A stretch of 64,000 nt of DNA, from assembly GCA_965214485.1 (NCBI GenBank), contig CBDCBW010000009.1, positions 496,001-560,000 of the forward strand, written 5' to 3'. How positions within the stretch are numbered: the stretch's first letter is position 1; every line of letters begins with the position of its first letter. The stretch is from JANQRZ01 sp965214485. GTDB taxonomy: Bacteria > Bacteroidota > Rhodothermia > Rhodothermales > JANQRZ01. Position numbers and translations under genes: made by a program. Shown in pieces: positions 16,710 to 26,574 of this stretch. Under the pieces are notes generated by a model. That model was not told the origin of the DNA and made no database searches. It worked only from the letters and a program-made list of their open reading frames with translations.

Positions 16710-17657
16710 TCACCCCCCCGAGACGTCGCCGAAGATGAGGAGCGAGATGCGCACGACCACCACGTCGGCGATCAGGATGAGCAGCGACGAGAGCACCACC
16801 GCCTGCATCGCGGCCTGCCCGACCTCGCGCGTGCCGCCGCGCACGGTGTAGCCCAGGAAGCACGCGACGATGCCGACGATGAAGCCGAAGATGCTCGTCT
16901 TGAGGGTGTCCACGGTGATGTCCACGAACCGCATCGAGCTGAAGGCCGTGTCGATGAACACGCGCCAGTCCATCCCCGAGGCGAGCGTGCTCTCCAGGAA
17001 GCCGCCCGACATCGCGATCACGTCCACCAGGATCGTCATGAGCGGGAACATGATGATGCAGGCGAGGACGCGCGTCACGACGAGGTAGTGGAACGGCTTG
17101 AGCGCGGCGGCCTCCATCGCGTCGATCTGCTCGGTGACCTTCATCGAGCCGATCTCGGCGGCGAACCCGGCCCCGAGCCGCCCGGCGAGCACCAGGCCGG
17201 TGATGACGGGGCCGATCTCCTTGAACACGCTGAGGGCGAGCATACTCGGCAGGAAGGCCTCGGCCCCAAAGCGCGCGAGCGTCCCGCGGCTCTGCATCGC
17301 CAGCACGATCCCGATGGCGAGGCCGCAGACGCTGACCAGCAGGAAGCTCTTGCTCCCGACCTCGTCCATCTGGTTGAGCAGCTCCTTCACCTCGAAGGGC
17401 CGCCGCCAGAAGCGCGCGAAGAAGCGCCCGATGAAGGCGAACAGGGCACCGGCCTCGTCGAGGAAGCCGTAGAGCACGCTCTGCGAGTGGCGGAAGCGCT
17501 CGATCGCGCGCTCGGCGAAGCTCTTCTCGCGGAGGATCTTCTCGTTGGCCCGGGCCCTGCGCGCGGCGCGGTTCCGCTCGGCGAACGAGCGCGAGGGCGC
17601 GTCGTCGGGGCGCGGCTCGTCGGGGCGCGGCTCGTCGGTGAGGCGGGGGGGCTCCAT
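16710..17657 (-). CDS. mlaE: MlaE-type ABC transporter permease
   Basis: The protein has 315 residues. A charged Arg/Asp-rich N-terminus (about 1-75) precedes the MlaE permease domain with five or six spans and the family motifs KEIGPVITGLVLAGRLGAGF and EIGSMKVTEQIDAM. It forms the membrane channel of the MlaFED lipid transporter. ATG 17657 is preferred over a longer frame. It is the first gene of the mlaEFD set. Confidence 0.93.
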   Translation of the reverse strand: MEPPRLTDEPRPDEPRPDDAPSRSFAERNRAARRARANEKILREKSFAERAIERFRHSQSVLYGFLDEAGALFAFIGRFFARFWRRPFEVKELLNQMDEVGSKSFLLVSVCGLAIGIVLAMQSRGTLARFGAEAFLPSMLALSVFKEIGPVITGLVLAGRLGAGFAAEIGSMKVTEQIDAMEAAALKPFHYLVVTRVLACIIMFPLMTILVDVIAMSGGFLESTLASGMDWRVFIDTAFSSMRFVDITVDTLKTSIFGFIVGIVACFLGYTVRGGTREVGQAAMQAVVLSSLLILIADVVVVRISLLIFGDVSGG

Positions 17658-17807
17658 AGGGGTAACCGGTTCGGCCGGAAGATACCCGATCCGTGAGGCG
17701 TGAAGCGTGAACTCAAGCACGACCGCCGGGGCGGACTTCGCGCGTCACGAGGCCGCGTACTCCCGGCGAGGACTCTTCCGTACGAGACTCCTCCGTACGA
17801 CGATTTC

Positions 17808-20800
17808 TCAGTACGAGAACTCGACGCGGGCGCTGCCGCCGTCGCCGCCGAGCCGCCGGCGCTCGAGCTGCAGGATGAGCCAGTCGAGGAGCTGGTACTC
17901 GAGCGTGGCCTCGAAGCGGGACTCGGCCTCGTCGTCGTCGTCGTTCGGGGCCGGGGTGAGGACGGGGCTGAGCGAGGCGAAGGTCCGGCTCGAGAGGTAG
18001 GTCCCGAAGGTCGCGACGATGGCCCCGTCGGGACGCTGGTTGATGTCGACGACGTCGAGGCCGAGCGAGTTGGCCGCGAGGCCCTCGACGATCGAGGCCG
18101 CCTGGTCGATGGCGATGCCGCCGAGGCCGCCGCCGCCGCCGCCCTGGAACGCCTCGCCCGCCGGGCGGCCCGTGGCGATGTACGAGAGGATGTCGGTGTT
18201 CTCCATCTGCGGGTCCGCCGAGAGCGTCAGCTCGGGGCCCTCGCCGAGGATGCCCTCGAAGGCGAGCAGGATCGTGGCCTCGGTGCCGGGGCCGGACTGC
18301 GCCTGGATTTCGAGCGCCGCCTCGATGTCGATCCGCGTCTCGGTCACCGGCCCGTTGAAGGTGAGGACCCCGCGCTCGATGTCGAACTTGCGCCCGAAGT
18401 ACTCGACCCGGCCGCGGTTGACCTCGATCGTGCGGAAGAGCTGGTTCTCGCCGCCGGGCTCCTTCTGGACGAGGAGGGTGCCCAAGAACTCGATGTCGAA
18501 GACGGGGTTCTTCCGGCTGCGGAGCCACACGTTGCGGTCGATCTCGATGTCGAGGTCGAGCGCGAGGTTCTGGACGAAGACCGAGCGCGCCGTGTCGGCC
18601 TCGGTGACGCGGACGCCGAAGGTCGCCTCGATCTCCTGAATCTCGGCGTCGGTCAGCTCGACCTCTTCGAGGTCCGGGCCGGTGAGCTCCTCGGTGAGGA
18701 AGATGTCGCCGGAGGCGAGCGTGATGGCCCCGGTGAGGCGCGGGAAGTCGGTCGTGCCCTCGAAGAGCAGCGGGAGGTCGCGCGTGGTGAGGCGCAGCTC
18801 CTTGTAGGTCTGGGTGTCGATGACGTTGAAGCGGTCCATCTCGATGGCGATGGCGAGCTCGCCGACCGAGAGCTTCGGCAGCGTGATCGTCCCGTCGGCC
18901 TCGAGGCGTCCGTTGTCCCCGCGCCCGGCGCTCGCACCCCGGATGCGGACGACGTTGGCGTCGAAGACGAGCGGGATGTGGACGTCGCGGATCGTCCGCC
19001 CGAGCGCGATCAGGCCGAGCCGTCCGTCCGAGAGGCGGGCCTCGCCGCCGAGCTGGGGGTCGGCCTGGGTGCCGGAGACCGTGAGGTCTACGGAGAGCGC
19101 GCCGCCGACCTCGGTGAAGGTCTCCGGCGGCAGGAACGGCTCGGCCCACGCGACGGGGAACGAGTCGGCGCGGACGACGAAGTCCACGTCGCCCTGGGTG
19201 GCCTCGCCGACCTCGGCCCGCCCGGCCTCGCCGCTGAGCTTGAAGTCGAGCGGGAGGAAGCCCTCGGCGCGGAGCGTACGCCCCGAGACGTGGGTCAGGA
19301 GCGCGCCGAGCGTGAGGCGGAAGTCGTCGTAGGCGATCTCGGTGTCGAGCGACCCGACGGTCTCGCCGCCGGCGACGAGACTGTCGATCCGCAGCGTCCC
19401 GTCGATCGTCGGCGACGAGGCCGGGCCGCCGAGCACGAGCGTCGTCGAGAGGATGCCCCCGACGCCGTCGTACCCGACGAGGTCGGTGAGGGTGCCGATC
19501 TGGACCTGCTCGACGGTGAGCACGAGGTTCTGCTCGCCGGCCAGGTCCACGACACCGTCAACGGCGATCTGCTGGTCGCCGGAGAAGAGGAGGAGGTTGC
19601 GGAAGCGGGTCTGCCGGCCATAGGAGATCGTGGCCTCCTGCAGGAGCTGCCACGGCTCGCCGTCGACGTTGAAGGTGAACGTCTCGAGCGTGACGCTGCG
19701 CTGCTCCGGGTCGAGGTCGGTGCGGATGCGGAAGTCGAGGTCCCGGCGGCGGTCGATGCCGATCTCGCCCTGGGCGGCAAGTCCCTCGCCGTCGAAGGTC
19801 AGGTCCACGTCGCCGCCCTCGATGTCGAGGCTCGGCAGCGAGAGGTAGCCGAAGGCGACGCGGGCCGTGCCCCGGACGCCGAGGCCGCCCGAGCCCGCGC
19901 TCGTGTCGGCGGGCGCGGCGGGACCGCCGACCTCGCCGTTGAGCGCGAGGTCGAGCGTCGAGGCGCGGATGTCGCCGTAGGCGAACTGCTCGGCCTCGGC
20001 GCGCACGTCGACGAAGAGGGGGGCACCGGGCTCGCCCGTGGCGCGGCCCTCGACGCTCCCCTGCTGCAGCGTCAGCGGCTCGGCGAGGAAGGCATTCAGC
20101 AGCGTGGTGTCCTTGATCTCGGCGTCGAAGGCGAAGTCCGTCGGCGCGGTGGCGACCTCCGGCAGGGCGATCTGGCCCGCGCCCGTGGCGTCGGCGAACG
20201 ACGAGCGGAGGAGGAAGTCCGGGACGCGGACGACGCCCTCGGCGAGCGCGAAGTCCGCCCGGAGCGAATCGACCGCCGCCCCGGCGACGTGGGAGCTGCC
20301 GCCGACGAGCGCCCCGTCGAGCGTCATCGTCGCCGGGTCGAACCCGCGCCCCTCCACGTCGAAGGCCAGGGTGAGGCTCGTCGGCTCCCGCGCGTCGAGC
20401 GAGTCCGGGAACGCCTCCCCGAGGAGCGCCGCCACGTCGAGGCTGTCGAGCGCGCCGGTCACGTCGTAACTCGGCGTCTCGTCGAAGGGCCGGCCCTCGA
20501 AGGCGGCCCGCGCCGCGCCGCGCTCGAAGTCGAGCTCGGCCCCGGCCTGGAGGAAGCCGCGCTCGGTGCCGAGGCGCAGGGTGCCGGCGTCGAGCGTCGC
20601 GCCGTTGATCCGGGACCGGGTGAGGACGATCCGCCCGTCGATCGTCGCGAGCTGCGGGTCGAAGCCGGCGGCGTCGAGCTCGATCCGCCCGTTGAGGCTG
20701 GTCTGGAGCGCGGGGTTGCCGGTGACGGCGGCGAGGTTGAGCCCGCGGAACGCGCCCTCGCCCAGGCGGAGCGTCGGGTTCTCGTCGAAGGGCCGCCCGC

Positions 20801-22982
20801 TCGCCACGAGGCGGAGGTCGCCGCCGGGCGTCGCGGCGTCCACGCTCAGGTCGAGCGCGCCGCCGCGCAGGCTGCCGGCGACCGTGCCCCGGGTGATCAC
20901 CTGGTCGCGGAAGCGCGAGTCGCGGAGGTCGAGCCGGAGGTCGGCGGCGAGCGTCTGCGGGTCGGTGCCGGTGCCGGCGACGGCGAACGCGCCCGTCAGG
21001 TCGCTCGACTGCGTGGTGTCGCGTGCGATCGCGCCGAGGTCGAGGTGGCGGACGTTGCCGCGCACATCGTAGCTCAGCGGGTCGTCGAAGGGCCGCGCCG
21101 TGCCCTCGGCGTCGAGGCCGCCCGCCGCGCCCAGGTCGGCGTCGAGGTCGAAGGCGAGGCGGCCCGCCCGCAGGTTCGCCGCGAGGTTCGCGCCGTCGAT
21201 CCGGTAGTCGGCGTAGCGCGAGGGCTGGAGGTTGGCCGTGAGGTCGAGCGCGAGGCGGCCGGGCTCGGTGCCGGAGCCGACGAGCGTGAAGGTGCCGGTG
21301 AGGTCGGTGTGGGTCGTGTCGCCGGTGACGGCGGCGAGGTCGAACCGTTCGAGCCGGCCCTCGTCGACGCGGTAGGCGAGCGGCTCGGCGAGGGGGCGGA
21401 GCACGCCCTCTGCCGCGGCAAGGCCGCCGCCGCCGGCCAGGGCGATCTCGGCGTCGTAGCTCACGACGCCGCCCTGCAGCCCCGCGTCGAGGCGCGCGCG
21501 GTCGAGCCGAATCTCCCCGAAGGCAGCCTCGCTGAGCCGCACGGACGCGGTGGCGACGGCCGTCTCGGGCGCGAACCCCCGGCCCTCGACCGCGAAGGTC
21601 CCGGCGAAGCGGCCCTGCTGCTCGGGGTTCTGGAGCAGCAGGGCGAGGTCGACGTCTTGGAGCCGGCCGTCCACGTCGTAGCGAGGCACGTCGTCGAAGG
21701 GCCGCGCCGTGCCCTCGGCGAGGACGCGGGCCCCCGGCACGGCTGCGCCGAGCGTGAACCGGAGCTGCCCGCCCGTGAACTGCCCGACGAGGTCGGCGCG
21801 CTCGATGCGCCGCTCGCCCAGCGTCGTCGGGCGGACCTTCACGTCGAGGGTGCCGTCGAGCGCGTCGCGGCTCGGCCCCCGGAGGTCGAGGTCAAGGTCG
21901 GCGTTGAGCGCGCCCGCGAGAGCGGGGTTGCCGAGGATGCGGCCGGGGTCGAAGTCGCGGAGGGTGCCCTCGGCGACGTAGCGGACCGGGCCGCTCGCGC
22001 CCGAGAACGCGCCGCTGAGCTCGACCGTCCCGCCCTCGGCGAACTCGGCGTTCAGCCGGGCGAGGACGTCGTCGGGCGTGCCGTTGGCCTGGAGCCGGAC
22101 GGTCGGGGTGCCGTAGAGCGGGACCGGCACGAAGGCGCGGACGTCGGCGAAGGCGAGCGGCGTCGCCTGGAGGTCGGCGTCGAAGGTGAGCGTCGAGTCG
22201 CCGTAGTCGACGACGCCGCTGGCGCGCACGTCGCTCCGGCGCGATTCCAGCAGGAAGGTGTGGAGCATCACCCGGTCGTCGCCGAAGGCCCCGGCCCCGC
22301 TGAGCCGCACCGTGCCGCCCGCGTTCGGCGTCGCCGTCGCGTAGAGCGTGTCGAGCGAGCCCGCGAGCCGGTCCGGCCCTTTCTCGAAGCCGCTGAGCGC
22401 GAGGTTCAGCCCCTCGACCGTGACCACGGAGTCGCCCGCCGCCGAATAGAAGTGCGCCTCGACGTGCCCGCGCCGGAGTTGCGCCTCGCCGAGTGTGATG
22501 ACGAAGGCCGAGGCCGAGGTGTCCTCCACCGAGGGCTTGAGCAGCCGCGCGAGGTTCCACGTCGAGTCCGCCGCCTGCCGAGCGTAGACGTCGAGGCCCG
22601 CGGCGTAGACCTCGCCGAGCGAGAGCCGCTTGCGGAGCAGCGTGAGCAGGTTGTAGTCGACGCGGGCCGTGTCGAGGTGGACCACCGTCTCGCCGTCCTG
22701 CTCGATCGTCAGGTCGATCAGCCGCGCCCCGGTGAGGAACCCACCGTCGAGCCGCCCCACGGCGACCGTGCTGCCCTCGGCGAGGAGGTTCTGGATTTGG
22801 CCCACCGCGAGCTCCTGCACCTTGCCCCGCCCCCACTCCGTCCGCAGCAGCAGCGCCGCGACGAGCACGACCCCGACGAGCACCGCGAGCGCGAGGCCGA
22901 GCCACGTCGCCACGCGCCGCCCGAGGCTCCGCGCGTGCGGGGCCTCGTCGGTGGGATCAGGTTGGAGGTCGGGGTCGGCCAT
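17808..22982 (-). CDS. tamB: TamB-like translocation/assembly protein
   Basis: At 1724 residues this is the largest gene here. A basic N-terminus and one inner-membrane anchor (about 25-48, LGLALAVLVGVVLVAALLL) are followed by a very long repetitive beta-helical region built from RPFDETPSYDV-like repeats. The C-terminal DUF490/TamB domain (RVEYFGRKFDIERGVLTFNG, TATILLAFEGILG) ends in an aromatic residue. AsmA/TamB proteins bridge the periplasm and take part in lipid transport or outer-membrane protein assembly. It lies 24 nt downstream of the Omp85 gene, forming a TamAB-type pair. Confidence 0.92.
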   Translation of the reverse strand: MADPDLQPDPTDEAPHARSLGRRVATWLGLALAVLVGVVLVAALLLRTEWGRGKVQELAVGQIQNLLAEGSTVAVGRLDGGFLTGARLIDLTIEQDGETVVHLDTARVDYNLLTLLRKRLSLGEVYAAGLDVYARQAADSTWNLARLLKPSVEDTSASAFVITLGEAQLRRGHVEAHFYSAAGDSVVTVEGLNLALSGFEKGPDRLAGSLDTLYATATPNAGGTVRLSGAGAFGDDRVMLHTFLLESRRSDVRASGVVDYGDSTLTFDADLQATPLAFADVRAFVPVPLYGTPTVRLQANGTPDDVLARLNAEFAEGGTVELSGAFSGASGPVRYVAEGTLRDFDPGRILGNPALAGALNADLDLDLRGPSRDALDGTLDVKVRPTTLGERRIERADLVGQFTGGQLRFTLGAAVPGARVLAEGTARPFDDVPRYDVDGRLQDVDLALLLQNPEQQGRFAGTFAVEGRGFAPETAVATASVRLSEAAFGEIRLDRARLDAGLQGGVVSYDAEIALAGGGGLAAAEGVLRPLAEPLAYRVDEGRLERFDLAAVTGDTTHTDLTGTFTLVGSGTEPGRLALDLTANLQPSRYADYRIDGANLAANLRAGRLAFDLDADLGAAGGLDAEGTARPFDDPLSYDVRGNVRHLDLGAIARDTTQSSDLTGAFAVAGTGTDPQTLAADLRLDLRDSRFRDQVITRGTVAGSLRGGALDLSVDAATPGGDLRLVASGRPFDENPTLRLGEGAFRGLNLAAVTGNPALQTSLNGRIELDAAGFDPQLATIDGRIVLTRSRINGATLDAGTLRLGTERGFLQAGAELDFERGAARAAFEGRPFDETPSYDVTGALDSLDVAALLGEAFPDSLDAREPTSLTLAFDVEGRGFDPATMTLDGALVGGSSHVAGAAVDSLRADFALAEGVVRVPDFLLRSSFADATGAGQIALPEVATAPTDFAFDAEIKDTTLLNAFLAEPLTLQQGSVEGRATGEPGAPLFVDVRAEAEQFAYGDIRASTLDLALNGEVGGPAAPADTSAGSGGLGVRGTARVAFGYLSLPSLDIEGGDVDLTFDGEGLAAQGEIGIDRRRDLDFRIRTDLDPEQRSVTLETFTFNVDGEPWQLLQEATISYGRQTRFRNLLLFSGDQQIAVDGVVDLAGEQNLVLTVEQVQIGTLTDLVGYDGVGGILSTTLVLGGPASSPTIDGTLRIDSLVAGGETVGSLDTEIAYDDFRLTLGALLTHVSGRTLRAEGFLPLDFKLSGEAGRAEVGEATQGDVDFVVRADSFPVAWAEPFLPPETFTEVGGALSVDLTVSGTQADPQLGGEARLSDGRLGLIALGRTIRDVHIPLVFDANVVRIRGASAGRGDNGRLEADGTITLPKLSVGELAIAIEMDRFNVIDTQTYKELRLTTRDLPLLFEGTTDFPRLTGAITLASGDIFLTEELTGPDLEEVELTDAEIQEIEATFGVRVTEADTARSVFVQNLALDLDIEIDRNVWLRSRKNPVFDIEFLGTLLVQKEPGGENQLFRTIEVNRGRVEYFGRKFDIERGVLTFNGPVTETRIDIEAALEIQAQSGPGTEATILLAFEGILGEGPELTLSADPQMENTDILSYIATGRPAGEAFQGGGGGGLGGIAIDQAASIVEGLAANSLGLDVVDINQRPDGAIVATFGTYLSSRTFASLSPVLTPAPNDDDDEAESRFEATLEYQLLDWLILQLERRRLGGDGGSARVEFSY

Positions 22983-23006
22983 GCGGGAGGATAACGCCGC
23001 GCCGGG

Positions 23007-25241
23007 TCAGAACGTCTGCCCGATCGAGAAGTGGAGGTGGATGCGGTTCGACTCGGGGATGCCCAGAAAGCTGGCTTTCTCGACCGCCGAAAGGTCATCG
23101 CCCGCCTGAAGGGCGTCGAGGACTTTCTGCGGGCTGCGGAGGTCGAAGTAGTCCGGGTTGAGCTTGTAGCCGACCGAGAAGCGGATCGCCCCGACGGGCG
23201 TGGCGAACTCGAGCCCGGCACCGGTCGAGTAGAAGAGGCGGTCGGGGTTGAGGTCGAGCCCGTCGAAGCGCGGGTCCGGCTCCTCGTCGATCAGGAAGCG
23301 GTCGTCGTCGGTCCAGACGCGCCCGGCGTCGAAGAAGACGAAGGTGCCGAAGTTGGGGCCGAAGCCGGGGAACGGGAGGCGCACCTCGGCGGTGGCCGAG
23401 ACCTTCGTCAGCCCCCCGATGCCGACGTACTGAGTCGCCGAGAACGTCGTGTCGGTCGTCATCGTCTCGTCGTTCTCGCGGATGGTGCGCTCCACGTCGG
23501 GGATTTTGGGGCCGAGGAGGCCGGCTCCCCACCCGCGCACGTCGCCGGTCCCCCCGCCGAGGAAGACGACGTTGCGGAGGCGGACGAACTCGACGAGGGC
23601 GTCGTCCGACCCGTCGCCCGGCACGCTCGCGCCGAAGGGGAAGAGCTTGCCGCCGCTGACGCGCCCGTAGAGGCCGATGGTCTCGGCGAGCGGGAAGAAC
23701 GCCGTCGCCGAGCCGCCGAGCCGGCCGTACTCGACGCTCGTGATCGGCAGCGGGAGGGCGACCTCGGCGGTGGGGCGGAGGATGAAGCCGAGGCGCGGGC
23801 TGAGGTCGTCGTCGAGGGTGCCGTAGGTCACCGAGAGGGCGAGCGTGCTGCGGTCGACGCGCCCGGCGAGCCGGTCCTGGAGCGCCTCCTGCTCGTCGAA
23901 GTCGAGGAGCCGGCTGAAGTCCAGGTTGGCCGTGCTCAGCGTGCGGTAGGCCTTCACCTCGCGCAGCTCGATGCCGTACTGGAGCGAGGCCGTCCTGAGC
24001 TGCGCCAGCTCGTAGAGCACGGTGGCGTTGCCGCCGTAGGCGATGGACTCGATGCGCTCGTCGTCGCGGTACTCGGCGAAGGGCGAGCCCAGGAGCGCGG
24101 TGCGGCGGTTGAGGAAGTACGGCTGCCGGAGCGAGACCGACCCGCGGTAGAGCCGCTGCGGCTCCGCGACGAACGACCCCAGGCCGGTGTTCGCCACGGC
24201 CGAGGCGGTGAAGGTGCGCGCCCCGCCGAAGAAGTTGCGGTGGGTCCACTGCGCCTGCGTCGTCGCCCCGGCCTCGGAGAGGTAGCCCACCGAGCCGGAC
24301 AGGATGCGCGGGTCGCCCTCGCGCACGCGGAGGCGGACGACGACGCTGGAGTCCGCCGGCTGGTCCTCGGGCACGTCGGCCAGGGCGATCTGGAAGAGGT
24401 TCAGGCCGAAGACCTCGCGCTGCCCCTCGACGAGCTTGCTGCCCGAGAACCGGTCGCCCCGGCGGAACGGCAGCTCGCGCCGGACGATCTTCGGGCTGAC
24501 GGACTCGGTGCCCTCGACCTCGATCTCGGTGATGCGCCCGCGCGGCCCGGCGTCGAGCCGGATCGTCACGTCCGCGCGGTAGGCGAGCGAGTCCACCGCG
24601 CTCTCGGCCTCGACGCGGGCGAAGGCGTAGCCCTGGTCGCGCACCCAGGCGAGGGTGGTGTTCTCGAGCTGGAGGAGACGGAAGTCGTCGAGCCGCTCGC
24701 CCTGCTGCAGCGCGGTCCGGTCGCGGAACCTCCCCCACTTCTCGTGCAGCGCCGGCGGGAACTGCTCGACCGCCGCGCGCCCCTCCGGGTCGCGGAAGGC
24801 GAGCTCGTCGAGCAGCAGCGGCGGCCCCTCGTCGACGGTGAAGAGCACCTTGACGGTGTTGCGCGCCGAGTCCAGCCGGACCAGCCAGTCGATCTCCGGC
24901 TGGAGGAAGCCGTTGCGGTTGTAGAAGCGCCGCAGGCGGACCACGTCCTTCTGCATCTCGATCGGCGAGAACGGGTGGACGCCCACCTCCTCGACGGTGG
25001 GGAGCCACGCGAGGCGCTTGCGGAGCCCCGGCCCGAAGCCGAACAGGCCCTGCTGCTCGGTCAGCGCGATCTGCTCCTTCAGCAGGTCCTCCTCGAAGGT
25101 CTGCTCGTCGGCGAACGTGAACCGGACCGAGCGGACCTGCGTCCGCTCGTCGACGAGGAAGAGCGGGGCCTGGGCACCGGCGGGGCTGCCGAGGGCAGCG
25201 AGCACGCTGAGCGCCAGGAGCCGGGAGAGGAGTCGGCGCAT
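23007..25241 (-). CDS. Omp85-family outer membrane protein (TamA/BamA-like)
   Basis: The protein has 744 residues: a signal peptide (MRRLLSRLLALSVLAALGS, ending AGAQA), several POTRA domains (about 35-340, with GRITEIEVEGTESVSPKIV), then a 16-strand barrel (about 345-744) ending FSIGQTF with terminal Phe. Barrel motifs such as FLGGGTGDVRGWG and VGAIRFSVGYKLNP are visible. Pairing with tamB suggests a TamA role; full BamA cannot be excluded. Confidence 0.9.
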   Translation of the reverse strand: MRRLLSRLLALSVLAALGSPAGAQAPLFLVDERTQVRSVRFTFADEQTFEEDLLKEQIALTEQQGLFGFGPGLRKRLAWLPTVEEVGVHPFSPIEMQKDVVRLRRFYNRNGFLQPEIDWLVRLDSARNTVKVLFTVDEGPPLLLDELAFRDPEGRAAVEQFPPALHEKWGRFRDRTALQQGERLDDFRLLQLENTTLAWVRDQGYAFARVEAESAVDSLAYRADVTIRLDAGPRGRITEIEVEGTESVSPKIVRRELPFRRGDRFSGSKLVEGQREVFGLNLFQIALADVPEDQPADSSVVVRLRVREGDPRILSGSVGYLSEAGATTQAQWTHRNFFGGARTFTASAVANTGLGSFVAEPQRLYRGSVSLRQPYFLNRRTALLGSPFAEYRDDERIESIAYGGNATVLYELAQLRTASLQYGIELREVKAYRTLSTANLDFSRLLDFDEQEALQDRLAGRVDRSTLALSVTYGTLDDDLSPRLGFILRPTAEVALPLPITSVEYGRLGGSATAFFPLAETIGLYGRVSGGKLFPFGASVPGDGSDDALVEFVRLRNVVFLGGGTGDVRGWGAGLLGPKIPDVERTIRENDETMTTDTTFSATQYVGIGGLTKVSATAEVRLPFPGFGPNFGTFVFFDAGRVWTDDDRFLIDEEPDPRFDGLDLNPDRLFYSTGAGLEFATPVGAIRFSVGYKLNPDYFDLRSPQKVLDALQAGDDLSAVEKASFLGIPESNRIHLHFSIGQTF

Positions 25242-25270
25242 AGGCCGGAGAGCGCAGCGCGAGGTGGCAG

Positions 25271-26440
25271 TCAGGACGCGGAGGTGCGGGCGAGAGGGGG
25301 AGGGGCTCCGTCGCCGGTGTCGGGTTCGCCGCCGGTCTCGGGTCCGTCGCCGGCCGAGGGAGGGGGGGTTCCATCCGGCGGCAGGGCCTCCGGTTCCACC
25401 GCGTCAGGCTCCGGTGGCAACTTCTTGAATAACCCACGCAGGTAGCGGCCGATCCGGGTGCGCTGCGGGTTGTTGCGCCGCTCGTGCAGCCCCGTCATGA
25501 TCGCCCCGATGATGAGGACGAGGCCGGAGAAATAGACCCAGAACACGAAGGCGAGCAGGACGCCGAAGATGTTGCCCAGCCCGCCGAGCGCCTCGTCGGC
25601 GGAGTCGAGCGCGGCGCGGGCGGTGGCGTCGGCGGCGGCGGCGCTCGACTCGCCGCTCGACTCGCCGTAGCGGCTGAAGGTGCTCGTGTAGGTCGCGTAG
25701 ATCGTGAAGCCGTTCTTGGCGATCTCGAAGAGCACCGCCGAGGCCGCCGCCCCGAAGAACGCGCTCCGCGACGGTGGGGCCGGGCGCGGGATGAAGTAGA
25801 ACAGCTGCACGAACATCAGCACCGAAATCGCATACGGCACCAAGAGCGACACCAGGCGCAGCACCAGCCCCCAGCCGCGCTTGAGGATGGCGGGGTCGAA
25901 CCCCCAGCCGACCAGGATTTCCGTGCTCTCGGCGCTGACGTAGGTGATCCCGAAGGTCAGCGCGAACGACAGCAGGAAGAGCAGCCCCACCTGCGCCGTC
26001 ATCCGCAGGTCGAAGACGTAGCCGCCGACGATGGGCCGGTAGGCCACGTCGTCCCGGACGGCGGTGGCGACGATGTAGCGCAGCGCCGAGAACAGCGTCA
26101 CCACCGTCACGAGCAGGAACACCGAGCCGAAGATGGTGATCGCCGACGAGGCGTCCTGGATCTGGAAGAGCAGCTCGACGAGGGTCTCGCTCTGGCCCGG
26201 CGGCAGGAACGTCCGCAGGTAGCCCGCGACCGCGTCGAACGGGTTCTCCTGCTTCATCAGGAGGCCGAAGATGCCCGTCGCGAGCAGGATCAGCGGGAGG
26301 ATCGTGACGAGGACCTTGAAGGCGATGGCCTGCGCCCAGATGAAGACGGGCACCTCGTTAACGCGCGTCCACAGCCCCGCGAGGTAGAACTTCGCGGCGT
26401 CCAGGAACGAGCGCACGGGGCGGGGCAGGGGGGCGGCCAT
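25271..26440 (-). CDS. YihY/BrkB-family membrane protein
   Basis: The protein has 389 residues and six predicted spans, beginning with the family region AQAIAFKVLVTILPLILLATG. A Ser/Ala-rich loop (about 270-295) and a long Pro/Gly/Glu-rich cytosolic tail follow. The family is annotated as putative transporters or virulence factor BrkB, and the function is unsettled. ATG 26440 is preferred over GTG 26464, which would add eight residues. TATATTAG at about 26471-26478 (minus strand) could be its -7 element. Confidence 0.85.
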   Translation of the reverse strand: MAAPLPRPVRSFLDAAKFYLAGLWTRVNEVPVFIWAQAIAFKVLVTILPLILLATGIFGLLMKQENPFDAVAGYLRTFLPPGQSETLVELLFQIQDASSAITIFGSVFLLVTVVTLFSALRYIVATAVRDDVAYRPIVGGYVFDLRMTAQVGLLFLLSFALTFGITYVSAESTEILVGWGFDPAILKRGWGLVLRLVSLLVPYAISVLMFVQLFYFIPRPAPPSRSAFFGAAASAVLFEIAKNGFTIYATYTSTFSRYGESSGESSAAAADATARAALDSADEALGGLGNIFGVLLAFVFWVYFSGLVLIIGAIMTGLHERRNNPQRTRIGRYLRGLFKKLPPEPDAVEPEALPPDGTPPPSAGDGPETGGEPDTGDGAPPPLARTSAS

Positions 26441-26477
26441 AGGGTTCAGCGCGAGGGATCGCACGGAGCCCTAATAT

Positions 26478-26573
26478 AGGAGCGGAAGGGGGCAGGAGCG
26501 GAGGCGAGGAAGAACGGCAGGCGGGGGCGGTGCGGCTCGCTCTTCCGCTCGTTCTTTCGTCTGTCCTTCCGCT
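26478..26573. repeat. Purine-rich / pyrimidine-rich imperfect inverted repeat
   Basis: The left arm is purine-rich (AGGAGCGGAAGGGGGCAGG onwards). The right arm is its approximate complement (CTCTTCCGCTCGTTC, then CCTTCCGCTCCT). They enclose a short GC-rich centre and lie between clpX and the YihY gene, both on the minus strand. Arms of similar composition recur at 36711, 48280/48705, 58700/58920 and 61226/61290. Confidence 0.45.
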
Positions 26574-26574
26574 C

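Noticed and set aside
17700..22994. A 1764-codon open frame on the + strand opposite tamB
   Set aside because: It is a mirror of the high-GC tamB coding strand: Arg/Glu/Gly/Ala-rich with no domains, while the minus strand encodes a recognisable TamB.
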